Assembly: GCA_963663495.1 (NCBI GenBank)
Contig: OY760427.1
Location: forward strand, 4,030,001 to 4,094,000
Length of the DNA: 64,000 nucleotides
Direction of reading: 5' to 3'
Source of the DNA: G963663495 sp963663495
Lineage (GTDB): Bacteria > Bacteroidota > Rhodothermia > Rhodothermales > Bin80
The position numbers and the translations under genes are program-made. This document shows, in pieces, positions 1 to 8,774 of the stretch (position 1 is its first letter; each line of letters opens with the position of its first letter). The notes beneath the pieces are model-generated. The model was not told where the DNA came from. It searched no databases and saw nothing but the letters and a program-made list of their open reading frames with translations.

Positions 1-846
1 GACCTTGATTACGGGGCGCCGGCAATTGCTTCTGCCCACGCGCATGGGCAACGTGCGTACTACCGGTATCTTGAATCCCACGGCCTAGTTCGTATCCTCA
101 GGACATCCACGGATCTGGAGGCGCACTGGAATGATTGGTCCAGCGATCGTGGGTCTGCGCCCCTTGGCGTCATTCTGAGCATGGAAGGATGCGACCCCAT
201 CCTACGTCCTGACGATGCCGAAGCCTGGTGGGATGCCGGCCTGCGCGCAGCGGGCCTTACCCACTACGGAATAGGCCAGTACGGCCACGGTACCGGCTCC
301 GATGGTAGTCTCGCACCGGCGGCGCTTCTGCTGCTGAAGGAGTTTAATCGTTTAGGCATTGCTCTTGATGTTACCCACCTGACGGATCTTGGGATGCGTC
401 AGGTGCTTGAGGCCTACGAGGGAAGGATACTGGCAAGCCATCACAACTGCCGCTCTCTGGTTCCGGGGCAGCGCCAGCTAACCGATGACCAGATACGTTT
501 GCTCATTGAGCGGGATGCCGTCATCGGCATGTCCATGGATGCCTGGATGCTACAGGCTGGATGGGTTCGCGGGGTTTCCAGGCATGCTACGCTAAGCCTT
601 GAAGTAGTGGCAGATCACATGGACCACATATGTCAGCTAGCTGGCTCGGCGCGCCACTGCGCGATTGGGAGTGATCTGGACGGTGGGTTTGGGGCAAACC
701 AGACGCCTCAGGACCTTGAAACCGTAGCAGACCTTCAACGCTTGGGCGGAATACTCAAGTGCCGCGGATATACGACAAAGCACATAGAACTCATTCTTCA
801 TGGAAACTGGCTTCGCTTTTTTGGCGAGGCGCTACCAACACGATGA
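1..846 (+). CDS. Membrane dipeptidase, peptidase M19 family (5' truncated by window edge)
   Basis: The frame is open from base 1, so the gene starts upstream of the window. The M19 family are zinc dipeptidases that cleave dipeptides, often in the periplasm or exported. Family marks seen are LDVTH, the ASHHNCRSL zinc-ligand region, the following LTDDQIRLLIERDAVIGM helix and strand, and the GSDLDGGFG loop near the C-terminus. The first zinc ligands (the family HxD) lie outside the window. The stop overlaps the start of the next gene (ATGA), so translation is probably coupled to the RidA and symporter genes. Signal peptide and promoter cannot be judged. Family assignment is secure; the substrate is not. 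Confidence 0.9.
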   Translation, partial: DLDYGAPAIASAHAHGQRAYYRYLESHGLVRILRTSTDLEAHWNDWSSDRGSAPLGVILSMEGCDPILRPDDAEAWWDAGLRAAGLTHYGIGQYGHGTGSDGSLAPAALLLLKEFNRLGIALDVTHLTDLGMRQVLEAYEGRILASHHNCRSLVPGQRQLTDDQIRLLIERDAVIGMSMDAWMLQAGWVRGVSRHATLSLEVVADHMDHICQLAGSARHCAIGSDLDGGFGANQTPQDLETVADLQRLGGILKCRGYTTKHIELILHGNWLRFFGEALPTR

Positions 847-1334
847 TGGTATCATCCGATAACAGAGGTCCTGCGGCGCGTCTGATAGCCCTCGGGTACA
901 GTCTCGGCCTTCCCCCAAGCCCGGCGGCCCTGTACAAAACAGCAGTACGTGCAGGCCGGATCCTGTATGTTTCCGGAGCTGTCCCCGTGCTGAACGGGAA
1001 ACTCCTGTACAAAGGTAAGGTGCCTAGTGCGGTCGGTATGGAGGATGCGAAGCGTGCGGCGCGGCTTTGTGCGGCATTAAACCTTCGCATGGCGCACCAT
1101 GCCCTCGGTACATTGGATGCCGTTGTACGCGTGATTCGCCTGACTGGGTATGTAAACAGCGACTGCCATTTTACGGACCAGCACATAATTATCAACGGTG
1201 CGTCAGAGCTGCTACAGGAGGTCTTTGGAGATGCTGGCGTTGGCGCTCGGAGTGCTGTCGGCATGGCGCAACTACCCCTTGGAGCCACGGTCGAAACAGA
1301 GCTGATCCTGGAAACACATGGGGAAGGAGTCTGA
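843..1334 (+). CDS. RidA/YjgF/YER057c family protein
   Basis: This 163-residue protein belongs to the RidA-like family, whose canonical members deaminate reactive enamine/imine intermediates of amino-acid metabolism in the cytoplasm. Supporting motifs are LYVSGAVPV near the N-terminus and GARSAVGMAQLPLGATVE near the C-terminus; the arginine of GARSAVG is where the family's active-site Arg sits. I chose the ATG at 843 because it overlaps the dipeptidase stop and gives the usual N-terminus (AALYKTAVRAGRILYVSG). A frame extension further upstream would run inside the dipeptidase gene. Its position between a dipeptidase and a symporter suggests a role in amino-acid or peptide breakdown. It is of the longer subgroup (about 160 aa), not the 125-aa RidA itself. 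Confidence 0.85.
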   Translation: MMVSSDNRGPAARLIALGYSLGLPPSPAALYKTAVRAGRILYVSGAVPVLNGKLLYKGKVPSAVGMEDAKRAARLCAALNLRMAHHALGTLDAVVRVIRLTGYVNSDCHFTDQHIIINGASELLQEVFGDAGVGARSAVGMAQLPLGATVETELILETHGEGV

Positions 1335-1569
1335 GACCGGTGACGCAGCGTTCCGCCGCGCACGACGGGAGGCTGCCATCATTCTTGTCGCGTGGGGAGT
1401 GTGCCTGGCATGGACTATTGGCTACAGCCACTTTTTCGGGTACGACAGATCCCATCTGCAACTACTGTGGGGGATGCCATCCTGGGTCGTGGTTGGTGTT
1501 CTCTTCCCTTGGGTAGCGGCAACGGCCTTCAGCGTGTGGTTCAGCCTTCGCTGCATCAGGGATGAATAG
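1318..1569 (+). CDS. DUF997/YhdT-like small membrane protein
   Basis: This 83-residue protein has two hydrophobic segments (about residues 20-40 and 52-75) separated by a short loop. The arrangement and the WxxVGVLFPW motif in the second segment fit the DUF997/YhdT family, small partners usually encoded directly before a PanF-like sodium:solute symporter. That is the arrangement here: it overlaps the RidA gene by 17 bp and the symporter by 8 bp. Its role is inferred to be an accessory or stabilising subunit of the symporter in the inner membrane. Start ATG at 1318 follows a GGAAAC-type purine stretch. Confidence 0.75.
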   Translation: MGKESETGDAAFRRARREAAIILVAWGVCLAWTIGYSHFFGYDRSHLQLLWGMPSWVVVGVLFPWVAATAFSVWFSLRCIRDE

Positions 1570-3436
1570 TAACGGGCACAGTTCCCTAGTACTGTTTGTT
1601 GCTTACACGGCGGTAGTCTTACTCCTCGCGTGGCTTTCACACCGTACGCTCCGGAAGCGGTCGTTTGTGAGCGAATACTTCCTTGGCAGCCGTAGCTTAG
1701 GTATGCTTGCCTTGGCACTAACCTTCGGTGCTACCAGTGCCTCCGCCGGTTCCTTTGCAGGCTTCCCGTCACTGGTGTACAGCCATGGATGGGTTTTGGC
1801 TTTGTGGATTGCCAGCTACATGATCTTCCCGTTGTGCGGGATGGGTTTGCTGGGAAAAAGACTCAATATTGTTGCCAGAAGGACAGGCGCGATAACGGTG
1901 CCGGACATATTGAGGGAGCGATTTGACAGTCCGGGGTTGGCGCTTGTAGGCACGCTGCTGCTCGCCTTGATGCTCACCGTATATCTGATACCTCAGTTCA
2001 CACTGGCGGCGCTCATAATGCAACAGCTGCTTGGCGACACCGCGGTGTTTCAGCGTGCTGCTTTTGTGCTGGCGCAGACCGCACCCGGCGTGATTCCGGT
2101 TGGCGTTGGCAGCGATTATGTCCTTGGACTGCTGCTATTCGCACTTCTTGTAATCGTATATACCACATTCGGAGGGTTTCGTGCTGTTGTTTGGACCGAT
2201 ATTCTGCAGGGCTTTGTCATGCTTGTCGGGGTCGTTCTCATGCTTACGCTGGCCTTGGTCCAGACGGGCGGATTGAAGCGGATGACGATGGCCCTAGCAG
2301 AAATGACACCTCCTCTTTTGGGCGAAGCGGTCATTCGGTCAGAAAATCCCGCACCGAACGATGGTTACTTCGTTCCGGCCGACAGGTGGATTTCTCTGCC
2401 TGGAGGGAGGATACTCCGAACGAACCAGGCGGCGATCCTGCTACCCGGTGAGACGGCTTCAGGGATTATCAAGGTGGTAGAAATCACCACGCCGCGAGAA
2501 AAGGCCGTTATCATCCCTGCACCTCTCCCATCAGGTCTCATCCTTGAAGTACAGCACATGCATGCCTATGCAAGCGGCGCCGGCAGACCCGGCACCTATA
2601 CGCATGCTCCCGGACCTAGCGCCCGGGATGCGGGAGGGTTCCTGCCGCTAGGGCTGGCCGTTTCTTTTTTCGCCTTCTGGGCTCTTTCCGGCACGGGCCA
2701 GCCGGGCAACATGGTGCGACTGATGGCCTTCTCCCATACACGCACTTTACGGCGCGCCATTGCGTCGTTGTCGGTCTACTTTGCACTGATCTATTTTCCT
2801 CTGGTAATCATTTTCTGCAGCGCTCGTGTTCTTGCACCGGGACTGGATCAGACGCCGGACCGCATCATGCCGGTGATGGCATTCCTGCTGGCTGATGGCG
2901 CCCATGTCCCTTGGCTGGCAGGTCTGCTTATTGCCGTTCCATTTGCTGCCGCGATGTCAACTGTGGACAGCTTTATCCTCATGATCACATCAAGCATCGT
3001 AAGGGATGTCTACCAGCGCAACCTGCGTCCGAATGCACGCGAAATTGTCCTTAGGCGCCTGAGCTATGTTTGCACCACCGTTGTCGGTATTGTGGCTATG
3101 GTCGGAGCGCTTTATCCACCCCAGTTCCTTCAATACATTATCGTATTCACGGGAGGCGGCTTGGCCGTTGCCTTCCTGGGACCTGTGGCGCTTGGCCTGT
3201 ACTGGCCCCGCTTCAATGCCGCCGGCGCCTTTGCGTGCATGGTTGGAGGATTCATCGCATATCTGGGTTTATACGTAGCAGGTTTCGTAGCTTTTGGCGG
3301 TGCAACACCAATTCGCCCGCTCGGATTGGACCCGCTGATCTGGGGCTTTGCCTGCTCGCTGCTCTGCGCAGTTGCAGGCACGTACACGGCTCCTCCTTCG
3401 CCGGAGCGGATCCTTCGCACACACTTTCATACGTAG
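1562..3436 (+). CDS. Sodium:solute symporter (SSS family)
   Basis: This 624-residue polytopic inner-membrane transporter has an N-terminal segment leading into YFLGSRSLGMLALALTFGATSASAGSF, typical of SSS first helices, and a PFAAAMSTVDSFILMITSSI motif near residue 465, which is the SSS Na-site region. It carries an unusually long hydrophilic insertion at about residues 250-350, between two helices, rich in Pro and Gly and probably extracytoplasmic. SSS proteins couple Na+ entry to uptake of vitamins, amino acids or sugars. The paired DUF997 gene suggests the pantothenate-symporter branch, but the dipeptidase context suggests an amino acid or dipeptide product. The specific substrate is unknown. 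Last gene of the operon. Confidence 0.85.
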   Translation: MNSNGHSSLVLFVAYTAVVLLLAWLSHRTLRKRSFVSEYFLGSRSLGMLALALTFGATSASAGSFAGFPSLVYSHGWVLALWIASYMIFPLCGMGLLGKRLNIVARRTGAITVPDILRERFDSPGLALVGTLLLALMLTVYLIPQFTLAALIMQQLLGDTAVFQRAAFVLAQTAPGVIPVGVGSDYVLGLLLFALLVIVYTTFGGFRAVVWTDILQGFVMLVGVVLMLTLALVQTGGLKRMTMALAEMTPPLLGEAVIRSENPAPNDGYFVPADRWISLPGGRILRTNQAAILLPGETASGIIKVVEITTPREKAVIIPAPLPSGLILEVQHMHAYASGAGRPGTYTHAPGPSARDAGGFLPLGLAVSFFAFWALSGTGQPGNMVRLMAFSHTRTLRRAIASLSVYFALIYFPLVIIFCSARVLAPGLDQTPDRIMPVMAFLLADGAHVPWLAGLLIAVPFAAAMSTVDSFILMITSSIVRDVYQRNLRPNAREIVLRRLSYVCTTVVGIVAMVGALYPPQFLQYIIVFTGGGLAVAFLGPVALGLYWPRFNAAGAFACMVGGFIAYLGLYVAGFVAFGGATPIRPLGLDPLIWGFACSLLCAVAGTYTAPPSPERILRTHFHT

Positions 3437-4005
3437 CGATGTTGCCGGGCATGGTTGAGCGTTTGCCAGCCACCTGCCGCTGCTAATCATCCGCTACCCG
3501 TGTCCAACCAATTGAAGGATGTGGCAATTATTGCGGGATAGGTCTGTAATTTCAGGTCTTATGGACACGTAGTGGCGGGTAATGGCTACCGGGCAGGAGG
3601 CTATGTGTGTCGGGCGGTCCAGCGAAGGCTGGCAACATTGAGCCACTGATGCGTATTATCGTGATGTAGTATGCCAACTGCGGGCAGGCACATCATTCCC
3701 TTTATTAAGGCCCTTATTGAGGGCCTTAATTTCTGCCAAGCGGCTGGATTGGCCATAACAACCGCGTACTTAGCCCGGGAAGACCGTAGAGTATGATTTT
3801 GATTCTAGCAAGAGCCGCCTCGCAAACGCGTACCCCATGGCTACAGAACCGCACTTCATAGCATGATGGCATGCGGTGTGACCGTGCCGCATGCCACATT
3901 ACCCGATATACTGTACCCGCCGGCTGAAAAATCCGGATTACCCAGACCAGCGAGGCTAACTGAAAACTCCCAGCACCAACACGAGTCTGAACGCCGGGCC
4001 GTCAT
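3437..4005. other. Intergenic region between convergent operons
   Basis: No credible reading frame. It holds a perfect 10-bp inverted repeat (listed separately) that can end transcription from either side. Otherwise I see nothing recognisable. Confidence 0.6.
3704..3730. terminator. Bidirectional hairpin terminator candidate
   Basis: Perfect 10-bp stem (ATTAAGGCCC paired with GGGCCTTAAT) around a 7-nt loop, placed between the + strand symporter and the - strand AlkD-like gene. The A/T-rich stem bases give U-rich flanks on either strand, so it could act for both convergent operons. Confidence 0.65.
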
Positions 4006-4692
4006 TCATGAGCGTCGGGCCCGCCTAGCGAGCGCCCGACGCATATACGTCGCAGCGTTGGGTGTCCTGCAACTCGTTTCTCCGTGGTCCACATTGACTT
4101 TACCAATGGCAGCGGCTACACGAAACGCCTCACCCTCTAACACGCCCCCTCGCAATCCAATTGCAACCAGGGCCATATTCATGGAGTGCCGCTCCCTATT
4201 TGTCCGCTCGTGGATATGCCGCTCAATTACACCCAGGTACGGCATAAAGTAGTCATCCAACATTTCTTGCCTCTTCGTTGCGAACGCCGCGATCACACTC
4301 CAGGCCACCTGTCCCTTCCACTCCACACCACAATCCATCCATGCACGCATTAAAACATCCGCGTGCCTGGAGGCACACACGAGCTTGGAGAAAGCATCTG
4401 TCAGAACATAATTGTCCAAGTCTTGGGCCCATGCTTCCAGATCCTGTCGGCACATCGCGCCAGGGTCCGCTATCATGGTGGCCAGCACCCGTGCATCATG
4501 GTTTCCGCTTATCCATAGCGCCACAGCTGCGGCATGATTCTTCTTGATCTTCTTCCGCAGCTTTCCAAGGTTGGCGTAGCTTATGCCGAACTGCGGTCCC
4601 TTCACACCATGCCGGCGATAAATCTTGCGGTTTTGGGCTGTGCCGCAGACCTCCAGCGCCTGTATTAGCTCCGCTGCCGTATTCGCCGCCAT
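4006..4692 (-). CDS. DNA alkylation repair protein, AlkD-like (HEAT repeat)
   Basis: This 228-residue protein of helical repeats fits the DNA_alkylation family (AlkC/AlkD), DNA glycosylases that excise N3- and N7-alkyl purines. Family signs are the KRRHGV-like N-terminal region, LGKLRKKIKKNH, LWISGNHDARVLATMIADP (the typical LW-S--HE-R--A---I-DP pattern) and a repeated aromatic/basic pattern through the middle. The C-terminus is basic (RRALARRARRS). The ATG overlaps the stop of the M20 gene by one base (TAATG), so it is co-transcribed with nitrilase and M20 genes. There is no obvious functional link to them. Confidence 0.8.
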   Translation of the reverse strand: MAANTAAELIQALEVCGTAQNRKIYRRHGVKGPQFGISYANLGKLRKKIKKNHAAAVALWISGNHDARVLATMIADPGAMCRQDLEAWAQDLDNYVLTDAFSKLVCASRHADVLMRAWMDCGVEWKGQVAWSVIAAFATKRQEMLDDYFMPYLGVIERHIHERTNRERHSMNMALVAIGLRGGVLEGEAFRVAAAIGKVNVDHGETSCRTPNAATYMRRALARRARRS

Positions 4693-6119
4693 TATTTCCT
4701 GTAATCCAACGGCGGAGAACGATCACCGAGTAGCGACCGGTACACGAAATCAGGTCCTCTGCGACGCTCAAATTCCTCCCGGGCAGTCACTAGGAGATCC
4801 GGTTTCGTAAGTAAATCCACTCCGGTCCGGGACAACACCTTGGCAGCCAGCACCATTCCTTTGGTACCGATACTCATTCCCCCCGCCGCCACCGCTTGCC
4901 AGCTGTGAGCAGATGTACCCGGCACCCAAGTGGCGATATAGACACCCACCGTAGGTACAACCATGCTCACATCTCCAACATCGGTAGACCCATTTGTCGT
5001 CCGCAATTCGAAGGATGCCACCGTTTCCTGAGAGCCTAATGCAGGGACAGTGCCCGAGAATGACTCTTGAATGGCCAACGCGAATGCAGTCTCATCGGCT
5101 GTATAGTGGATGCCTCCCAACTCCTGTAGGTTAGCCAATGCGGTCCTTGCTAATACTTCATTTGGTAGCACGCTGTGGAGGCCATGTATTATCTCGTAGT
5201 CCATTTCCGTGCCTGTACCGAGAGCCGCCCCCTCAGCCGCATTGACTACTCGGTCAAAAATGCCTTCCATGACACTTGCTTCAGAATGGCGTACATAGTA
5301 ATACACTTCACTGAAGTCCGGCACTACATTCGGTGCCAAGCCTCCGCGCGTAATGACGTAATGGATCCGTGTTTCCGACGGAACATGTTCTCGCAGCAGG
5401 TTCACCATGTGATTCATGGCCTCTACGCCGTCAAGCGCGGACCTGCCTCGCTCCGGCGCCCCTGCGGCGTGCGTGGATTGTCCATGGAATCGGAATTTTG
5501 CCGAACGGTTCGCCAGTGTGGTTGCGGGGCTCGCGTCGTTGCGATCACCGGGATGCCAGTGCAGCACTACATCTACGTCATCAAACAACCCTTCGCGCAC
5601 CATGTACACCTTACCTGCTCCTCCTTCTTCCGCAGGGGTGCCATAGAGCCGAATTGTCCCTGGAACCCCGGATTCTTCCAGATAATCCTTTAGTGCGATG
5701 GCAGCTGCGGTAGATGCCGTACCAAACAGGTGGTGCCCGCATGCATGCCCTGCTCCTCCTTCGGTACGTACCTGCCGCTCAGGTACGGCATCCTGAGAGA
5801 GGCCCGGAAGCGCGTCATACTCTGCGAGAATCCCTATTACGGGTTCGCCCGTACCGTACTCCGCTACGAAGGCTGTCGGGATGCCAGCCACATGCCCGCT
5901 GGTAGAAAACCCGGCAGACTCCAGCTCCGACATCAGCAGCTCCGCGCTCCGGGCTTCCTGGTAGCCTACTTCCGCCCACTCCCATAGCTGTCTCGCTACC
6001 TGGGCATAGCGAGACTGATTATTGTCAACAGACATCAATACCGTCTCACGCGCTGGTTGAGCGCTGGACGGCACCAACCCCACCATTACCAGGAATACAA
6101 GCAGAAATAATGATCTCAT
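4692..6119 (-). CDS. M20 family amidohydrolase, AbgB-like, exported
   Basis: This 475-residue metallohydrolase has an N-terminal signal peptide (hydrophobic residues about 3-18, then SSAQPA). Metal-site motifs are AEYDALPG, GHACGHHLFG and TPAEEGGAGK, with a WHPGD histidine; the lid/dimer domain starts at STHAAGAPERGRSALD. The order and spacing match the aminobenzoyl-glutamate utilisation protein B branch, which splits amide bonds of aminoacyl substrates. The signal peptide points to periplasmic action. It overlaps the nitrilase stop by 4 bp (ATGA) and the AlkD start by 1 bp. With a nitrilase amidase next to it, the pair may act in turn on amide-containing nutrients (inference). Confidence 0.85.
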   Translation of the reverse strand: MRSLFLLVFLVMVGLVPSSAQPARETVLMSVDNNQSRYAQVARQLWEWAEVGYQEARSAELLMSELESAGFSTSGHVAGIPTAFVAEYGTGEPVIGILAEYDALPGLSQDAVPERQVRTEGGAGHACGHHLFGTASTAAAIALKDYLEESGVPGTIRLYGTPAEEGGAGKVYMVREGLFDDVDVVLHWHPGDRNDASPATTLANRSAKFRFHGQSTHAAGAPERGRSALDGVEAMNHMVNLLREHVPSETRIHYVITRGGLAPNVVPDFSEVYYYVRHSEASVMEGIFDRVVNAAEGAALGTGTEMDYEIIHGLHSVLPNEVLARTALANLQELGGIHYTADETAFALAIQESFSGTVPALGSQETVASFELRTTNGSTDVGDVSMVVPTVGVYIATWVPGTSAHSWQAVAAGGMSIGTKGMVLAAKVLSRTGVDLLTKPDLLVTAREEFERRRGPDFVYRSLLGDRSPPLDYRK

Positions 6120-6946
6120 GATGATGTTGAGTTTGAGGTTGAGGTGTTAGACATGCGCTTCCAACCATCAGCGTAGGCGGCCAGCGAAAAATCCAGGTAG
6201 CCCGGATAGTCCTTGCGCGCTGTAGCAACTTTGCACATATCAAGCGCTAGCACCGTCAAGGCCTCCGTCGTTTCAACAAGCAGTTCTCCATTGGGGGCCA
6301 CCGCAATGTGAGGCGCACCCGCCTCCGGCCCCGGGCGATTTACAGAAATCACGTAGGCGGATGTACTCAAGGCCATGGCGCGGTATGCAAGTCTCCACTT
6401 AGCAAGAGAGGCGCGCGGAGAGGCGCGCGGAGCAAGGATGATATCTGCGCGCTGCGCGGCCAAAAGCTGCGATCCAACACATCGGTAAACATCAGAACAT
6501 ATCTGAATGCCTATCCGTGGCCCAAGTGCATCAGTTACCGTCGGAGGCTCCGTTCCCGGCTCATAGTGGCAGGCTTCCCAGAATCCTTCTTCCTGTGGAA
6601 GGTGCATTTTCGCGTACTGCATCACAAGCCTTCCGCCAGCATCAAACAGCAACGCGCAATTGTGTCTCCTGGCGGACTCGGTGACAATTACTCCTCCCAA
6701 TATTCCAACGCCAGCCTGTCGGGCAGCCTGGCTCAACAACTGATGCCTCGGACCTGCCGGTATCTCTGCGTCACTTGCGACCGCCTTCCTGGTAACAGGC
6801 GACCAAGGGTTCAGAGGTAGTTCGGGTAGCACAACAAGCTGTGCACCGTTATCCCGTGCCTCTCGCAAGTTTTCCGGCAGCCGCTTTATGGCCTCGGCAT
6901 CATCAAATACTTCGCCGAGCAGTGCAACGGTGAACTCTCCTGTCAT
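6116..6946 (-). CDS. Carbon-nitrogen hydrolase (nitrilase superfamily)
   Basis: About 276 residues. The superfamily's Glu-Lys-Cys catalytic triad is visible: Glu in QLVVLPELPL, Lys in QYAKMHLPQEEGFWE and Cys in GIQICSDVYRC. I chose the ATG at 6946 (MTGEFTVALLGE) since the beta-strand of the fold starts right there; a start 19 codons upstream is possible but its residues look non-coding. The reaction is hydrolysis of an amide or nitrile; the substrate is unknown. A 12-bp tandem duplication inside the gene codes for APRASPRAS. First gene of an operon with the M20 hydrolase and AlkD-like gene. Confidence 0.85.
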   Translation of the reverse strand: MTGEFTVALLGEVFDDAEAIKRLPENLREARDNGAQLVVLPELPLNPWSPVTRKAVASDAEIPAGPRHQLLSQAARQAGVGILGGVIVTESARRHNCALLFDAGGRLVMQYAKMHLPQEEGFWEACHYEPGTEPPTVTDALGPRIGIQICSDVYRCVGSQLLAAQRADIILAPRASPRASLAKWRLAYRAMALSTSAYVISVNRPGPEAGAPHIAVAPNGELLVETTEALTVLALDMCKVATARKDYPGYLDFSLAAYADGWKRMSNTSTSNSTSS

Positions 6947-7474
6947 TGCGTAACTAAATGCAAATGCGTTGTCTTTCGATCCCTCGCGAACGAACAAAGG
7001 CAAAAGGTCGGTTCCATTATGCCCATGCTGTTGATAACATCAAGGCCATTCCGCAAAGCTGCCAAGTTCCGCTCACATTGTATGGCATTACGATCTTTCC
7101 GGTCCTTCCCACTCTCGCCGTGAGCAAGCCCCACGCACATATCCAAAACCAACCCCTTCGTTCCAATGCCCCGTCCAAACTCAATACGTTTAGCATCTGT
7201 CACTGGTATGGTGGCCACCCTTGACCATTTCGCACGCGTGATCAGGCCGACCAGGCAATTCAAGGAACAGGAATTCGCCGGCAGCGGATATCGAGTCTGA
7301 TCCAACGTTGAAAGGAACGTTTAGAGGTTCCATGTAATGTTGCGCCATTTTCATGGCGTCATACCGCATAGTCCAAGCTCTCCTGGAGTACCTCTTCGGG
7401 CAGTCAATTTCTTGATCTATACCTGAGCTTTCCTAGGTCTGCCGGACCAATGGGAACCACTACCTGCCGTCACC
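6947..7474 (-). other. Gap between SDR and nitrilase; possible decayed coding sequence
   Basis: Two partly open minus-strand frames lie here (7305-6943 and a frame around 7390-7210 with MEPLNVPFNVGSDS and GEFLFLELPG). Their composition looks protein-like and they overlap each other in shifted frames, as if one gene of about 130 residues had suffered a frameshift. I do not recognise the family. It may equally be non-coding leader. Confidence 0.25.
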
Positions 7475-8254
7475 CTAAACTACGATCTTGGGAGGATTCC
7501 GCCCGATTATGGGGTACTGCTCAAATTCCACCACAGCCCCACTGACAGGCTTGGAGGCATCACTCAGCCAGTAGATAGCACCTAACGCAATTGTTTCGGG
7601 GAGCACCAGTGCGCCTGAAGGCGCTGTAGCCCGCGGAAGCCGATCAGGCCAGTCCTCGGGCAGTCCTTCCTTGAGCTTCAGTTGGTATTCGTTGTCGGTC
7701 AGCACCCATCCGGGATTGATCTGGTTGACCCTAATGCCATGATGGTAATGGAGCGCGTCGCCCAGGTTGCGTGTCAGCGTCATCAGAGCACCTTTTGACA
7801 CGCTGTACGCCAGCAGAGGTGGCTCACCACAGTAGGCGTTTACCGATCCGATGTTTAATACGCACCCACCTGACCGCATTAACTCGGGCAGTGCGGCTTG
7901 AATAAGTAACATTGGCGCACGAACATTGACAGCCATGGTGGCGTCAAAAAGCGAGCAATCCGTCGTGTGTATGTCACTCCGCGGAATAAAGGCGGCATTG
8001 TTGACTACAGCATCGACTCGACCAAATGCGGCAACAGTCGCTGCAGCAATGCGCGCGGGCGCTTCCGGGTCCAGCAGATCGTCAATGTGAACTGCTGCAT
8101 GCGATCCGAGTGACGAGGCTACCTGGTAGGCCTGCTCAGCCTTTCGGTCCGTGATCAGCACCCGTGCTCCTTCGCCCACACAGTGTATTGCAATGGCCTT
8201 TCCAATACCGGCTGCGCTGCCGGTAATGATCACGACTTTACGATTCAACCTCAT
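7475..8254 (-). CDS. SDR family NAD(P)-dependent oxidoreductase
   Basis: This 259-residue classical short-chain dehydrogenase has the TGSAAGIGKAIA nucleotide-binding loop at residue 11, the NNAA motif near residue 87, catalytic Ser in NIGSVNAY and YSVSK with catalytic Tyr and Lys. An Asp/Arg pair after strand 2 (ITDRKAEQ) fits NAD(H) or NADP(H), not decidable by eye. Near the C-terminus, NPGWVLTD shows the usual PG motif. It acts on an alcohol/carbonyl substrate not predictable from sequence. It lies upstream of the nitrilase operon on the same strand, separated by about 0.5 kb. Confidence 0.9.
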   Translation of the reverse strand: MRLNRKVVIITGSAAGIGKAIAIHCVGEGARVLITDRKAEQAYQVASSLGSHAAVHIDDLLDPEAPARIAAATVAAFGRVDAVVNNAAFIPRSDIHTTDCSLFDATMAVNVRAPMLLIQAALPELMRSGGCVLNIGSVNAYCGEPPLLAYSVSKGALMTLTRNLGDALHYHHGIRVNQINPGWVLTDNEYQLKLKEGLPEDWPDRLPRATAPSGALVLPETIALGAIYWLSDASKPVSGAVVEFEQYPIIGRNPPKIVV

Positions 8255-8774
8255 GATGTCTCGTGAATGTTAGGGTACGTTACGGCGCCCCTCTTGGAGA
8301 ATCTCGGAGCTGAGCGGTTTACAGCTTCTTGTGGGGGCGTTCTGTTTGCGGGTACCGTGATAGCGATAGCAGCTAGGATCGTGGGGTAAGGCTTCGTATT
8401 GGGTGTCTCCCATGTGCACAAGAAATGAATAAGAGGCGAGCTAACCTCCTCCAGCGGTCAAATTACAAGGAATATGGATATGTTGTTAGGCAGTATTACT
8501 CCCCCTTGATGGACTGTTTAGCCGGGGCTTTGATAGGGCGTCACTGAAGGGACTTAACGGCATCACGTTAAGGTGCATGCTGCGTGCGTATTGTCGTGCG
8601 ATGACGGAATGAATCGGGGTGTCCGATGAACCGTATTGCAGAGCCTGCCTTTGTTGCCACCATGTCCATATGGTCGCTGTCATAAGTGAAGATATCACGA
8701 GACTTACGATGGGTTTGGATCTTCCTTCCAGGATTTGAAAGAGGCAATTACCGCAATAGCTACCCTTATTGTAT
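8255..8774. other. Intergenic region upstream of SDR, next to IS605-type element
   Basis: No convincing gene. The last bases directly abut the 3' end of the tnpB element. If the element makes a guide RNA from its transposon end, the guide would be read from this flank on the minus strand. Confidence 0.5.
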
